64,000 bases of DNA from Pleomorphomonas sp. PLEO (GTDB taxonomy: Bacteria; Pseudomonadota; Alphaproteobacteria; Rhizobiales; Pleomorphomonadaceae): NCBI RefSeq assembly GCF_041320595.1, contig NZ_CP166625.1:3098001-3162000 (forward strand), written 5' to 3'. Shown piece after piece: positions 25,080 to 33,959 of this stretch. The position numbers and the translations under genes are program-made. Within the stretch, counting starts at the first letter, position 1; each line of letters starts with the position of its first letter. A model generated the notes under the pieces. The model was not told where the DNA came from. It made no database searches and saw nothing but the letters and a program-made list of their open reading frames with translations.

Positions 25080-25100
25080 AGTTAATTTAAGAAATAAACT
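25080..25100. promoter_or_regulatory. Candidate ROK repressor operator (21-bp imperfect palindrome)
   Basis: AGTTAATTT-AAG-AAATAAACT at 25080-25100 has 8 of 9 symmetric positions. It lies 11 bp before the GTG of the ROK gene and about 170 bp from the divergent binding-protein start. Its half-site read on the minus strand (TTAGTTTATTT, extended by two bases) resembles the operator half-site of the ROK repressor XylR of Bacillus. Confidence 0.55.
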
Positions 25101-25111
25101 AAGAGGAAATC

Positions 25112-26269
25112 GTGAGGGGCAATTCCAGTACATCGCGGGCGCTGAACCGTCGGCTCATCCTCAACCTCCTGCGCCGCCATGGCCCCGTTTCGCGCGCGGA
25201 GATCGCCACCATCACCGGCCTCAGCCCGGCGGCGGTCACTTTCGTGGTGGCCGAGCTGGTGGAAGAGACCTTGATCATCGAGCGAGAAGCGGTGAGCGGC
25301 GCCACCGGCCGGCGACCGGTTCCGATCGACATCAACTACGAGGCCCATCTCGCGTTTGGTTTCAAACTCAACGCCGACGGCATCGATTGCGTGCTGACCG
25401 ACCTTGCGACCAATCCTCTTGTGACTTGGCATGCGCCGATATCCGACACCAGCCCGGCCGGCATGATCAAGGCAATCTCGGAGGCTATGCCCCAGATGCT
25501 CGCCGAGAGCGGACGTCTACAGTCCGAAGTCATGGGGATCGGGGTTTCTATTCCCGGGGAAGTCGATGTCAGCAGCGGCATCTGTCGTCGGAGCCCGCGC
25601 TTCGGCTGGCATGACTTGCCATTCGGCGAGTTGCTCGGAGAGCATGTGCATGTACCCACCTGGATCGACGATGACATCAGCGCCTTTGCGGTCGCACAAA
25701 AGCTATTCGGGGCTGGCCGCGATCGCCGGAACTTTGTCGCACTCGCCGTGGGAACCGGAATTGGTACCGCACTGATTATCAATGGCGAGATCTACCGCGG
25801 TGCTCGCAATGTTGCCGGCAGGTTTGGTCATATTACCTCCGTCCCGAGTGGCAGACTCTGTGAATGCGGACGTCACGGTTGTCTGATGGCCCACGCGGCC
25901 GAACCATATATGTTGGAGGTCTGGCGAGCGGGGCGCGGTACGATGTCGGCGTCGCGAGCCGATTTTGCCTCGGCGGTTGAAGCCGGCACCACGGACGCGG
26001 TTTCCATTCTTGAAGAAGCCGGCGCGCGGATCGGCCACCATCTTGCTGATTTGGTCAATCTGTTCGATCCGGAAATCATCGTTGTCGGCGGCGAGGCGGT
26101 GCAGTTCGGCGAGACGCTGATCGGACCAATTCGGCGGGCCATGGAAGAGCGCGTGTTCTTTTCCAAGCCGGAGCTGCTTCCGGATTGGGTGCCTGGCTCG
26201 TGGGCGCGAGGTGCCGCGGCCTTGGCAACACAGGGTATTTTTGATTTTGAAAGGTCACCGAGCGGCTGA
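25112..26269 (+). CDS. ROK-family transcriptional repressor (XylR/NagC type)
   Basis: 385 residues from GTG 25112 with AGAGGAA upstream. The N-terminal winged helix-turn-helix contains LILNLLRRHGPVSRAEIATI and GLSPAAVTFVVAELV. The ROK sugar-binding domain follows with VGTGIGTALIINGEIYRGA, the zinc site CECGRHGCL and IIVVGGEAVQFGE. Family knowledge: dimeric repressors released from DNA by a sugar ligand. It is divergent from the beta-galactoside ABC/GH42 operon, with a palindrome at 25080-25100 in the shared 201-bp region, so it probably represses both that operon and itself until galactoside is present. Confidence 0.92.
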   Translation: MRGNSSTSRALNRRLILNLLRRHGPVSRAEIATITGLSPAAVTFVVAELVEETLIIEREAVSGATGRRPVPIDINYEAHLAFGFKLNADGIDCVLTDLATNPLVTWHAPISDTSPAGMIKAISEAMPQMLAESGRLQSEVMGIGVSIPGEVDVSSGICRRSPRFGWHDLPFGELLGEHVHVPTWIDDDISAFAVAQKLFGAGRDRRNFVALAVGTGIGTALIINGEIYRGARNVAGRFGHITSVPSGRLCECGRHGCLMAHAAEPYMLEVWRAGRGTMSASRADFASAVEAGTTDAVSILEEAGARIGHHLADLVNLFDPEIIVVGGEAVQFGETLIGPIRRAMEERVFFSKPELLPDWVPGSWARGAAALATQGIFDFERSPSG

Positions 26270-26282
26270 GGTCGGTCGGACT

Positions 26283-26329
26283 CAAAAGAAAACCCCGCGT
26301 GCCCGGCAGAACCGGAGTACCACGCGGGG
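26283..26329 (-). terminator. Rho-independent terminator for the catalase operon
   Basis: A perfect 9-bp stem CCCCGCGTG (26293-26301)/CACGCGGGG (26321-26329) with an inner CCGG pairing. On the minus strand it is followed by TTTTCTTTTGAG. It lies 55 bp after the small gene at 26385. Confidence 0.8.
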
Positions 26330-26384
26330 AGAGGTGGCCGAGGCGAACGCCCGAAGGCGGGGGTTACCGCGCCTCGGCTGGGCG

Positions 26385-26591
26385 TCAGGACTGATAGCCG
26401 ATCAGCGCGGCCATTTCTGTGATGCGAGGATCGCAGCGTTCGCCACCTAATCGCCCCTCGGGGGCGGCGAGATCTTCGTTGCGGCTGACGAAATCCTGCG
26501 CAGTGAGTTCGAGAATGTTCGGCGGTGCATCGCCGCTTTCGATGAGATAGTCGCGATACTCGTCTTCTATATCCTGCAGACGGTTCGTCAT
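26385..26591 (-). CDS. Small acidic hypothetical protein
   Basis: 68 residues, rich in Asp/Glu, with a helical start (MTNRLQDIEDEYRDYLIESG) and no membrane segment or cysteine cluster (one Cys). I do not recognise a family. Support for reality is contextual: same strand as, and 88 bp behind, the isochorismatase-like gene, a GAGAAAG near the ATG, and a strong terminator on its strand 55 bp downstream. It would be the third gene of a catalase-led transcript, perhaps a stress-related small protein. Function unknown. Confidence 0.55.
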   Translation of the reverse strand: MTNRLQDIEDEYRDYLIESGDAPPNILELTAQDFVSRNEDLAAPEGRLGGERCDPRITEMAALIGYQS

Positions 26592-26679
26592 GGCTTTCTC
26601 TGCATTTGGCGGGCAACTTCAAAAGGATAACCCGCGAGCGGCCTTGTGGTTCCACTCGAGGCTGGGATTGGTTTACCGG

Positions 26680-27288
26680 CTAGCGCCAATTTCCCAGAAC
26701 TTCCTCGGCGGTCGCGACTTCGAGCTGTTCGGTAAAGCGGGTGAGATAGAGCTCCATCAGCGCGTCGTGCGTCTCGTCGAAGAAGCTGCAGAGCGCGTCC
26801 CCAACCAGAACGACGCGAAAGCCACGATCGATGCCACCGAGCGCCGAAGCGAGTACGCAGACGTCTGTTTCTCCGCCGGTGATGACCAGCGTATCGACAT
26901 CGGAACCTGACAACATCGCGTCGAGCTGTCCCTCGGTCCACGGCGAGTAGACACGCTTGTCCAGCACGCGCGCCGGTGGCGCAAAGCGTTCAAGGGCGGG
27001 AATGATCCGTATGGCTTCGGGATCGAGCTTCTCAAGCGTTATGTCAGCCCAGCGCCGGTAGTAGCGCGCCCAGGTGCCGCGTCCCTCGCCGGGATGGGCC
27101 GCGGGAATGAAGCGTGTGAAGAGGGTACGATCGGCATGGCGTGCGCAGATCGCCTCGATCGTCGGCCTAACCCGTTCCAACCACGGCATCGCCCATGGAT
27201 AGCCGGGGCCAAACACGCGTTGCATATCCACGCAGAGATGCAGCGTGCCCGGCCCCAGCGGCCCATGGATTAAACCTTGATGGACCAT
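26680..27288 (-). CDS. Cysteine hydrolase, isochorismatase family
   Basis: 202 residues from ATG 27288, only 8 bp after the catalase stop codon; the longer frame would overlap catalase. The catalytic triad of the family is visible: Asp in HLCVDMQ, Lys in VLDKRVYSPW and Cys in GGETDVCVLAS, the last preceded by the cis-peptide Gly-Gly-Glu-Thr-Asp motif. Such enzymes hydrolyse isochorismate, nicotinamide, biuret or other amides; the substrate here is unknown. Position directly behind catalase with minimal spacing implies co-translation and perhaps a shared stress role. Confidence 0.88.
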   Translation of the reverse strand: MVHQGLIHGPLGPGTLHLCVDMQRVFGPGYPWAMPWLERVRPTIEAICARHADRTLFTRFIPAAHPGEGRGTWARYYRRWADITLEKLDPEAIRIIPALERFAPPARVLDKRVYSPWTEGQLDAMLSGSDVDTLVITGGETDVCVLASALGGIDRGFRVVLVGDALCSFFDETHDALMELYLTRFTEQLEVATAEEVLGNWR

Positions 27289-27296
27289 TGGCGTTC

Positions 27297-29408
27297 TCAG
27301 AGCTTGACGGCCGCCTCGCGCGCCCACAAGCGAAGCTTGCGGCAGCTTTGGACGAAGGTCGCTATCGAGGCGGCGCCGTCGAGAGGAACGAGCCCCTCGT
27401 CGGCATCGGGTTCCAAACCGGCCTTTTCGAACAGCGGATCGGCCTCGGGGCTGTAGGCGATGAACTTGCAGTGCGCGAAGGCATCTGCCACGAAGTCGCG
27501 TGCCGCCGCTTCCTTGGCCAGCATCTGAGCTCCCTCTTTGGACAGAATGAGCGCGACGGCATCGAACAAAACCGAGGGGCCGCCGTCGATCATGTGCTTG
27601 GCTGGCAGTTGAGTGCCATCGGCGGTAACGACACCGCTCACTTTGGGCGCGATCAGTTCCACGGTGGCGCCTTCCTTTTCGATCGCCATCTGCAAGGCCT
27701 TGAGAAGCTTTCCGTCGCAGCCGTTGGAGACGAGGACACCCACCTTGCGGCCGGCGAAGCTCGGCGGACCGTTCTGGATGATGCTGAGGGCAGGTGAGGG
27801 GGGTAGATCGTCGCGTGGCGCCACCGCGGCATCGGCCGGCTTGGGCAAGGTCTCAAGTCCGATCCGATCAGCCACCGTCGCGCCGAGCGCCTCATCGATG
27901 TTGAGGAGATGGGCGACCATCCGCTCGCGGATCACCGGGTTCTCGCATTTGCTGAGCTCGAAAGTCAGCGCCATGGCGATGTGCTTCTGCTCCGGCCCGG
28001 TCTGGCTGTTGAAGAATTGCCGTGCCTGACTGTAGTGGTCGGCGAAGCTCTCCGGCCGCAGCCTTGCCTTCGGGCCCTCGATGGGTTCGCGGAACGAGCG
28101 CGCGCCCTGTGCCGGATCTTCGCGCGGCCCTTCGCCCAACGAGTTCGGCTGATAGTTGGCGCGGCCAACCGGATTGCGCATCGCCATGTGACCGTCCTGC
28201 TGGAAATGGGCGAACGGGCACTTCGGCGCATTAATGGGAAGATGCGTGAAGTTGGGACTGCCGAGCCGCTTCAGCTGTGTGTCGAGATAGGAAAAATTGC
28301 GCCCCTGCAGCAGCGGGTCGTTGGAGAAGTCGATGCCCGGCGGCACGTTCTGCGTCATGAAAGCGACCTGCTCGGTCTCGGCGAAGAAATTGTCCGGCAT
28401 CCGATCGAGCACCAACCGCCCGACGGGGCGAGGTGGCAGGATCTCCTCCGGGATAAGCTTGGTGGGATCGAGCACGTCGAAATCGAAGCTATCGGCAAAC
28501 GCCTGATCGAATAACTGGACGCACAATTCCCACTCCGGGAAGTTGCCCGATTTGACGGCCTCCCAAAGGTCCCGCCGATGGAAATCGGGATCGGCGCCGT
28601 TGATCTTCACCGCCTCGTTCCACACAACCGACTGAAGCCCGAGCTTGGGCTTCCACAGGAACTTGACGAAGGTGGACTCGTCGCGTGCGTTAAGGAAGCG
28701 GAAGGTGTGAACGCCGAAGCCTTCCATGAAGCGGAAGGAGCGGGGGATGGTCCGATCGGACATGACCCACATGATCATGTGCATCGATTCCGGCGTCAGC
28801 GAGATGAAGTCCCAGAACGTGTCGTGTGCCGATTGCGCTTGTGGGAAGCCACGATCTGCCTCTGGTTTCACCGAATGGATGACATCCGGAAACTTGATGG
28901 CGTCCTGGACGAAGAACACCGGGATGTTGTTGCCGACGATGTCCCAGTTGCCTTCCTTGGTATAGAGCTTCACTGCAAAACCGCGCACATCGCGGGCCAG
29001 ATCGGCCGAGCCCTCGGAGCCGGCCACCGTTGAGAAGCGGACGAAAGCGGGCGTCTTTTCGCCGGCGCGCTGGAAAATGTCGGCGCGGGTGTAGTCGGCG
29101 AGCGACTCATAGGTCTCGAAATAGCCATGTGCGCCATAACCACGGGCATGCACCACCCTCTCGGGGATGCGCTCGTGGTCGAAATGGAAGATCTTCTCGC
29201 GAAAATGAAAGTCTTCAATCAGGCTTGGGCCGGGCGTTCCGGCCTTCAGCGAATTCTGGTCATCGGCAACCGGGGCGCCTTGTGCCGTGGTCAGAACAGG
29301 AGTGTCGCCAGCTCTCGTCTGGTGCAGTTCGCCGCCTTCGCCACGCAGCAGTGTCTGATCATGGATTTTCGTCGTTGTGCGCTTGTCTTGCGTTGCCTGC
29401 CTGGCCAT
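27297..29408 (-). CDS. katE: Large-subunit monofunctional catalase (KatE/HPII type)
   Basis: 703 residues from ATG 29408 (GAGGAG 9 nt upstream). The catalytic His is in [14 protein letters not shown], the Asn in [11 protein letters not shown] and the proximal heme Tyr in [14 protein letters not shown]-terminal flavodoxin/DJ-1-like domain of ~150 residues begins near [14 protein letters not shown], which defines the large clade 2 catalases. It is cytosolic and decomposes H2O2. An EcfG/RpoE2-like promoter sequence sits at 29594-29618. It heads a likely three-gene transcript with the isochorismatase-like and small protein genes, ending at the terminator near 26300. Confidence 0.95.
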   Translation of the reverse strand: MARQATQDKRTTTKIHDQTLLRGEGGELHQTRAGDTPVLTTAQGAPVADDQNSLKAGTPGPSLIEDFHFREKIFHFDHERIPERVVHARGYGAHGYFETYESLADYTRADIFQRAGEKTPAFVRFSTVAGSEGSADLARDVRGFAVKLYTKEGNWDIVGNNIPVFFVQDAIKFPDVIHSVKPEADRGFPQAQSAHDTFWDFISLTPESMHMIMWVMSDRTIPRSFRFMEGFGVHTFRFLNARDESTFVKFLWKPKLGLQSVVWNEAVKINGADPDFHRRDLWEAVKSGNFPEWELCVQLFDQAFADSFDFDVLDPTKLIPEEILPPRPVGRLVLDRMPDNFFAETEQVAFMTQNVPPGIDFSNDPLLQGRNFSYLDTQLKRLGSPNFTHLPINAPKCPFAHFQQDGHMAMRNPVGRANYQPNSLGEGPREDPAQGARSFREPIEGPKARLRPESFADHYSQARQFFNSQTGPEQKHIAMALTFELSKCENPVIRERMVAHLLNIDEALGATVADRIGLETLPKPADAAVAPRDDLPPSPALSIIQNGPPSFAGRKVGVLVSNGCDGKLLKALQMAIEKEGATVELIAPKVSGVVTADGTQLPAKHMIDGGPSVLFDAVALILSKEGAQMLAKEAAARDFVADAFAHCKFIAYSPEADPLFEKAGLEPDADEGLVPLDGAASIATFVQSCRKLRLWAREAAVKL

Positions 29409-29593
29409 TCTTTTTTGCTCCTCAATGGAAACTCTTGAAGGGTCGGGCCAGCTCACCGGCTTGGCCTCACGTCGACCTAGCGTGTCCTCTCGTCGTGGAA
29501 GGTCTGTGGAACTCGAGGGGCTCGCTGGGGGGAGCGCGGTGACGGAACTTGGGACTCTAGGCGAGCTGATCGGCCGCCACGCTTTGAAGGCAG

Positions 29594-29618
29594 AACCACA
29601 AGCGTCGGTATTTGTTCC
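29594..29618 (-). promoter_or_regulatory. EcfG/RpoE2-like general stress promoter for catalase
   Basis: On the minus strand GGAAC (29618-29614) is followed after 16 nt by GGTT (29597-29594). This fits the GGAAC-N18/19-TT form reported for Sinorhizobium RpoE2, though the common CGTT is GGTT here. It lies about 185 nt upstream of the catalase start. Confidence 0.45.
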
Positions 29619-29681
29619 GCCGATGGGGAAATTTACCCGGTCGTGCGAGACCGCAAAAACAATGCAAATGAGGCCAACGTA

Positions 29682-29709
29682 GAAAAAAAGCGCGGGATTT
29701 CTCCCGCGC
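29682..29709 (-). terminator. Rho-independent terminator of the glucose dehydrogenase gene
   Basis: An 8-bp perfect stem GCGCGGGA (29690-29697)/TCCCGCGC (29702-29709) with a 4-nt loop. On the minus strand it is followed by seven T residues. It starts 8 bp after the gcd stop codon. Confidence 0.88.
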
Positions 29710-29717
29710 CATTTAGC

Positions 29718-32054
29718 TTAGGGCAAAGCATAGGCGAGAACGTAATCGCCCGCCTTGGTGCCAATCGATCCATGTCCGCCGGCAACGATCACCACCATCT
29801 GGCGGCCGTCGCCGAGGGCATAGGTCATCGGTGTTGCCTGTCCGCCGGCTGGCAGGCGGCCCTTCCACAGCTCGCGGCCTGTGGTGAGGTCGTAAGCGCG
29901 GAGGTAGTTGTCGACCGCCGCCGCCAGGAAGGCGACGCCACCCTTGGTGATGATCGGGCCGCCGATGCCGGGGACGCCGACCTTGAAGGGTAGAGGCAGT
30001 GGCGTCATGTCGTGCACCGTGCCGTTGCGGTGCTTGTAGATGATCTTGCCGGAGGTGAGATCGGCGGCGGCGACGTAGCCCCACGGTGGCGCTTGGCAGG
30101 GGATCTGCAGCGGACCGAGGAATGGCCCCATGAAGACGCCATAGGGGGCGCCGTCATTGCGGTTGAGCCCTTGCTCGCTGCCTTTCTGGTCCTGACCGCG
30201 CGGCGGGATGTCCGCGCTGGGGACCAATCGCGAGGTGAAGGCGAGATAAGTCGGCATGCCGAACATCACCTGCCGTTCCGGATCGACGGCGATGCTGCCC
30301 CAGTTGAACACGCCGAAATTGCCCGGGTAGATCAGGGAGCCCTTCAATGAGGGCGGCGTGTAGCGGCCCTGGTAGTTGAGCTCGTGAAAGCGAATGCGGC
30401 AGGCAAGCTGGTCGAACATGGTCACGCCCCACATGTCTTTCTCCTGGAGAGGTGGAGGCGTGAAGGTGAGGGCGGTCAGCGGCTGGGTCGGGGAAGAGAC
30501 GTCTTCCGCAATGGTGCCACCGGGAGCCGGAACTTCGGTCACCGGCAGGATCGGATCTCCCGTCCGGCGATCAAGGACGTAGATGTCGCCCTGCTTGGTC
30601 GCCCCGACGAGGGCCGGCACCGTGTTCCCATCGGCTTTGGTCAGATCGAGCAGGACAGGCTGCGCCGGCACGTCCATGTCCCAGAGGTCGTGGTGGACGG
30701 TCTGGCGGACCCAGCGATCCTGTCCGGTGTTGATGTCCAGCGCGACGATCGACGAGGAATATTTCTCGACACTGGCGCTGCGGCCCATGCCGAGCTGATC
30801 GGGAACCTGATTGCCGAGAGGGACGTAGACGAGCCCCAGCGCCTCGTCGACGCTGAACACCGACCAACTGTTCGGCGAGTTGGTCGTGTAGGTCCGACCC
30901 GGCGGCAGTGGCGCGGTTTCCGTGGGATTGCCAGAGTCCCAGTTCCAGATCAGGGCGCCGGTATCGACATCGAAGGCGCGGATGACGCCGGACTGCTCCT
31001 TTGTGGAGTAGTTGTCATTGACGGCGCCGCCGATGATGATCTTTCGCCCGACGATGACCGGTGGCGAGGTGGAGTAGTAATAGCCGTCCGGCTTATATTG
31101 CATCCCGGCTTCGAGGTGCAGCGCGCCCTGGTCCGCGAAAGAGGCGCAGACGGTGCCGTTCTGCGCATCAAGGGCGATGAGCCGCGCGTCGGAGGTCGGC
31201 AGATAGACGCGTTCGGCGCAGGGGGTGCCGGCCGCGGCGGCGGTGTCGTGATAATAGGTCACGCCCCGGCAGGTCTGGTGCTGGCGGTCGGCATTGAGGC
31301 CCGCCTGCGGGTCGTATTTCCACTTCTCCTTGCCCGTTGCCGCGTCGAGCGCGATCGCCCAGTTGTGGGGCGTGCAGAGGTAGAGCGTGTCGCCGACCTT
31401 GAGTGGCGTCACCTGATAGGTGGTCTCGCCAACGTCATCGGGGCGTTTTACGTCGCCGGTCTGATAGCGCCAGGTTTCCTTGAGCTTATCGACATTGTCG
31501 ACGTTGATCTGGGTCAGCGGCGAATAGCGTTGCCCGAGCGGCGTTCTGCCATATTGCCACCATTCGGCGTCCGGCACGCCGCCGTTGGGACTGATGGTCG
31601 GCTGATTTCGCTTGTCAGGCAGATGGCCGGCCAGATCGTAGGGATCGCCGACCATCGACCAGCCCGCAACAACTGCCGAAAGAATACAGGCAGCGGTCAG
31701 GGCAAGGGCTGGCACACTCCAGAACCGTGGCACCGTCGCGGAGCGATCGAGACGCTGTCGCACGAACGGCAGAAGCAACCAGAGGCCGACGAGGACAAGC
31801 ACACCGCCGCGCGGCCCGAGTTGCCACCAGTCGAAGCCTACTTCCCACAGCGCCCATACCAACGTGGCAAACACGAGCGCCGCATAGACGGTTAGGGCGT
31901 GAGCGCTTCGTCGGTAAAGCAGAACGGCGGTGATCAGCATGCCGCCACCGACCAAAACGTAGTAGGCGCTGCCTCCTAGGAGGATGAGCTGGATACCACC
32001 CCCGAACAGGATCAGTCCGAACAGACCGACCAGAAAAACGCTGAAGGTTACCAT
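29718..32054 (-). CDS. gcd: Membrane-bound PQQ-dependent glucose dehydrogenase
   Basis: 778 residues. The N-terminal ~145 residues contain five membrane helices (VFLVGLFGLILFGGGIQLIL onward) typical of Gcd. The large periplasmic part is the eight-bladed quinoprotein propeller with EWWQYGRTPLGQRYSPLTQIN, GKEKWKYDPQ and many Trp-docking repeats, ending GHGSIGTKAGDYVLAYALP. It oxidises glucose to gluconolactone in the periplasm and passes electrons to ubiquinone. No PQQ synthesis gene is in the window. Divergent from the cytochrome bd oxidase genes, which would reoxidise the quinol; the pairing suggests a short respiratory chain. A terminator follows at 29682. Confidence 0.94.
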   Translation of the reverse strand: MVTFSVFLVGLFGLILFGGGIQLILLGGSAYYVLVGGGMLITAVLLYRRSAHALTVYAALVFATLVWALWEVGFDWWQLGPRGGVLVLVGLWLLLPFVRQRLDRSATVPRFWSVPALALTAACILSAVVAGWSMVGDPYDLAGHLPDKRNQPTISPNGGVPDAEWWQYGRTPLGQRYSPLTQINVDNVDKLKETWRYQTGDVKRPDDVGETTYQVTPLKVGDTLYLCTPHNWAIALDAATGKEKWKYDPQAGLNADRQHQTCRGVTYYHDTAAAAGTPCAERVYLPTSDARLIALDAQNGTVCASFADQGALHLEAGMQYKPDGYYYSTSPPVIVGRKIIIGGAVNDNYSTKEQSGVIRAFDVDTGALIWNWDSGNPTETAPLPPGRTYTTNSPNSWSVFSVDEALGLVYVPLGNQVPDQLGMGRSASVEKYSSSIVALDINTGQDRWVRQTVHHDLWDMDVPAQPVLLDLTKADGNTVPALVGATKQGDIYVLDRRTGDPILPVTEVPAPGGTIAEDVSSPTQPLTALTFTPPPLQEKDMWGVTMFDQLACRIRFHELNYQGRYTPPSLKGSLIYPGNFGVFNWGSIAVDPERQVMFGMPTYLAFTSRLVPSADIPPRGQDQKGSEQGLNRNDGAPYGVFMGPFLGPLQIPCQAPPWGYVAAADLTSGKIIYKHRNGTVHDMTPLPLPFKVGVPGIGGPIITKGGVAFLAAAVDNYLRAYDLTTGRELWKGRLPAGGQATPMTYALGDGRQMVVIVAGGHGSIGTKAGDYVLAYALP

Positions 32055-32540
32055 AGCCCGCCGACTCCTGCATGGAATGCCAACTAGGGAAGCTCCCAGA
32101 GCGTGTTTGGTTCCCTGGCGGCGCCACTTTTAAGGTCCACGCGGGAACAAGTTCGTTGGTCCTGGGTTTGGTACAAAGTGCCGAAATACACACTGGCTGG
32201 ACCGGAAAATGCGCGTCAGCCCACTGTTGCGAGGCTTGAAGGGCCTCTTCGTGATGATCGGGGCGTTCCGCCTTGGCGGAAATCTCAGGCGTGGAGAGAG
32301 TCAAAAGCAGTTCCTGCCCCACGCGGTCCCGCGGTAGGGGCCACTCTCGTCGGGCCTGCGCGTTCTGGCCGCTCGCAGGAACTTTATCGGACAACGAACG
32401 TTGCGCGTGAGACCATGCAGTGCTGGCGCGGGGTGGGAAGATCCACCTGAGCCGCTGCGGGCCGGTCGTTTATGCCGGCTGTATTCTTCTGGCCGGCCAC
32501 CTTTAGGCTGGACCAACCGGCAGGGAAGGGAGCGCGCCCG
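32055..32540. other. Divergent intergenic region, 486 bp
   Basis: Separates gcd (minus) from the bd oxidase genes (plus). No gene is supported. It contains a near-perfect EcfG-type promoter at 32378-32402 and the AAGGGAG ribosome-binding site at about 32525. Confidence 0.55.
32378..32402 (+). promoter_or_regulatory. EcfG (general stress sigma) consensus promoter upstream of the bd oxidase operon
   Basis: GGAAC (32378-32382), a 16-nt spacer, then CGTT (32399-32402). This is an exact match to the alphaproteobacterial EcfG consensus GGAAC-N16/17-CGTT. It points at the cydA start 139 nt downstream. Confidence 0.6.
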
Positions 32541-33959
32541 ATGCTTGAACACCTGGATGCCCTGCTGTTAGCGCGCCTGCAGTTTGCCTTTACAATCGCT
32601 TTTCACATTGTTTTCCCTGCTTTTACCATCGGCTTGGCGAGCTATCTCTTCGTGCTCAACACGCTGTGGCTCGTTACCAAGCGGCAAGTCTATCAGGAGC
32701 TGTTCGACTTCTGGAAAACTATCTTTGCGGTTGCCTTCGCCATGGGCGTCGTGTCGGGCATCGTCATGTCCTACCAGTTTGGTACCAACTGGAGCCACTT
32801 TTCCGACAAGGCCGGCCCAGTGATCGGGCCACTCATGGGCTACGAGGTTCTGACGGCCTTTTTCCTTGAGGCAGGCTTTCTTGGCGTCATGTTGTTTGGC
32901 CTCAAGCGGGTCGGCCGCGGCCTGCACCTTTTTGCAACCGGCATGGTGGCGGTCGGGACCTTGCTGTCGGCGACCTGGATCCTCGCCGCCAATTCGTGGA
33001 TGCAGACACCCCAGGGGTTTGCAATCAACGATGTAGGCCAATTCGTTCCGCTCGACTGGTGGGCGATCATTTTCACCCCGTCTTTTCCCTATCGTCTGGT
33101 GCATATGGTACTCGCGGCCTATCTGACCACGGCGCTGGTGGTCGGTGCCTGCGGTGCGTGGCATCTCCTGAAGGCGCATGCGCCTCGGCGTAGCGCTACG
33201 ATGTTCACGATGGCCATGGGGATGGTGGCAGTCGTGGCGCCGCTGCAGATCTTCGCGGGCGATCAGCATGGCCTCAATACGCTCGAAAATCAGCCGGCAA
33301 AAGTCATGGCCATGGAGGGCCATTTCGATAGCCATCCCGACGGCGCGCCGCTCATCCTGTTCGGACTGCCCGACCAAAAGAACAAGCGGGTCGACTACGC
33401 CATCTCGATCCCCGGTCTGTCGAGCCTCATCCTGAAGCATGGCTGGAAGGAGCCGCTCGCCGGCCTCGACACCATCCCCGACGAACTCGAGCCTCCCGTC
33501 GCCGTTGTCTTCTGGTCGTTCCGCGTCATGGTCGGGCTCGGCACCGCGATGCTGTTGCTCGGTCTATGGTCGGCAGTCGCCTGGTGGCGGGGGCGTCTCA
33601 CCACCGATCGCTGGCTGCTCAAGGCGGCGGTTGCCATGGGGCCTGCCGGGTTCGTGGCCGTGCTTGCCGGCTGGATCACGACCGAGGTCGGTCGCCAGCC
33701 TTACACCGTCTATGGGCATTTGCTGACGGCGGATTCCGTGTCGCCGATCGCCGCTCCCGCCGTGGCGACATCGCTCGTGGCCTTCGTCATCGCCTACTTC
33801 TTCGTCTTCGGGGCGGGGGTCTTCTATCTTTTGCGCCTGATGGCGTGCCTCCCGGCCGAACTGGAGGAAACAGAGCTGGACAAGGGACCGGTCAGGACGG
33901 CCGGCATCACGCCAGGGCCTGCTCAGGGCACGCCGCACGGAGAGAACGATGGGCATTGA
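32541..33959 (+). CDS. cydA: Cytochrome bd-type quinol oxidase subunit I (CydA/CioA)
   Basis: 472 residues from ATG 32541 (AAGGGAG upstream). About nine membrane helices. The heme-ligand His is H22 in TIAFHIVFPAFTIG, and the GRQP motif is in TEVGRQPYTVYG. The length and lack of the long C-terminal Q-loop insert match the short-Q-loop, cyanide-insensitive (Cio) clade. It oxidises ubiquinol and, with subunit II, reduces O2 to water at the inner membrane without proton pumping. The stop codon overlaps the subunit II start by 11 nt. A general-stress promoter sequence lies upstream, consistent with use under low oxygen or stress. Confidence 0.93.
   Translation: MLEHLDALLLARLQFAFTIAFHIVFPAFTIGLASYLFVLNTLWLVTKRQVYQELFDFWKTIFAVAFAMGVVSGIVMSYQFGTNWSHFSDKAGPVIGPLMGYEVLTAFFLEAGFLGVMLFGLKRVGRGLHLFATGMVAVGTLLSATWILAANSWMQTPQGFAINDVGQFVPLDWWAIIFTPSFPYRLVHMVLAAYLTTALVVGACGAWHLLKAHAPRRSATMFTMAMGMVAVVAPLQIFAGDQHGLNTLENQPAKVMAMEGHFDSHPDGAPLILFGLPDQKNKRVDYAISIPGLSSLILKHGWKEPLAGLDTIPDELEPPVAVVFWSFRVMVGLGTAMLLLGLWSAVAWWRGRLTTDRWLLKAAVAMGPAGFVAVLAGWITTEVGRQPYTVYGHLLTADSVSPIAAPAVATSLVAFVIAYFFVFGAGVFYLLRLMACLPAELEETELDKGPVRTAGITPGPAQGTPHGENDGH

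Noticed and set aside
30384-31895. 503-codon plus-strand open frame
   Set aside because: Antisense to gcd, with no ribosome-binding site or recognisable motif.
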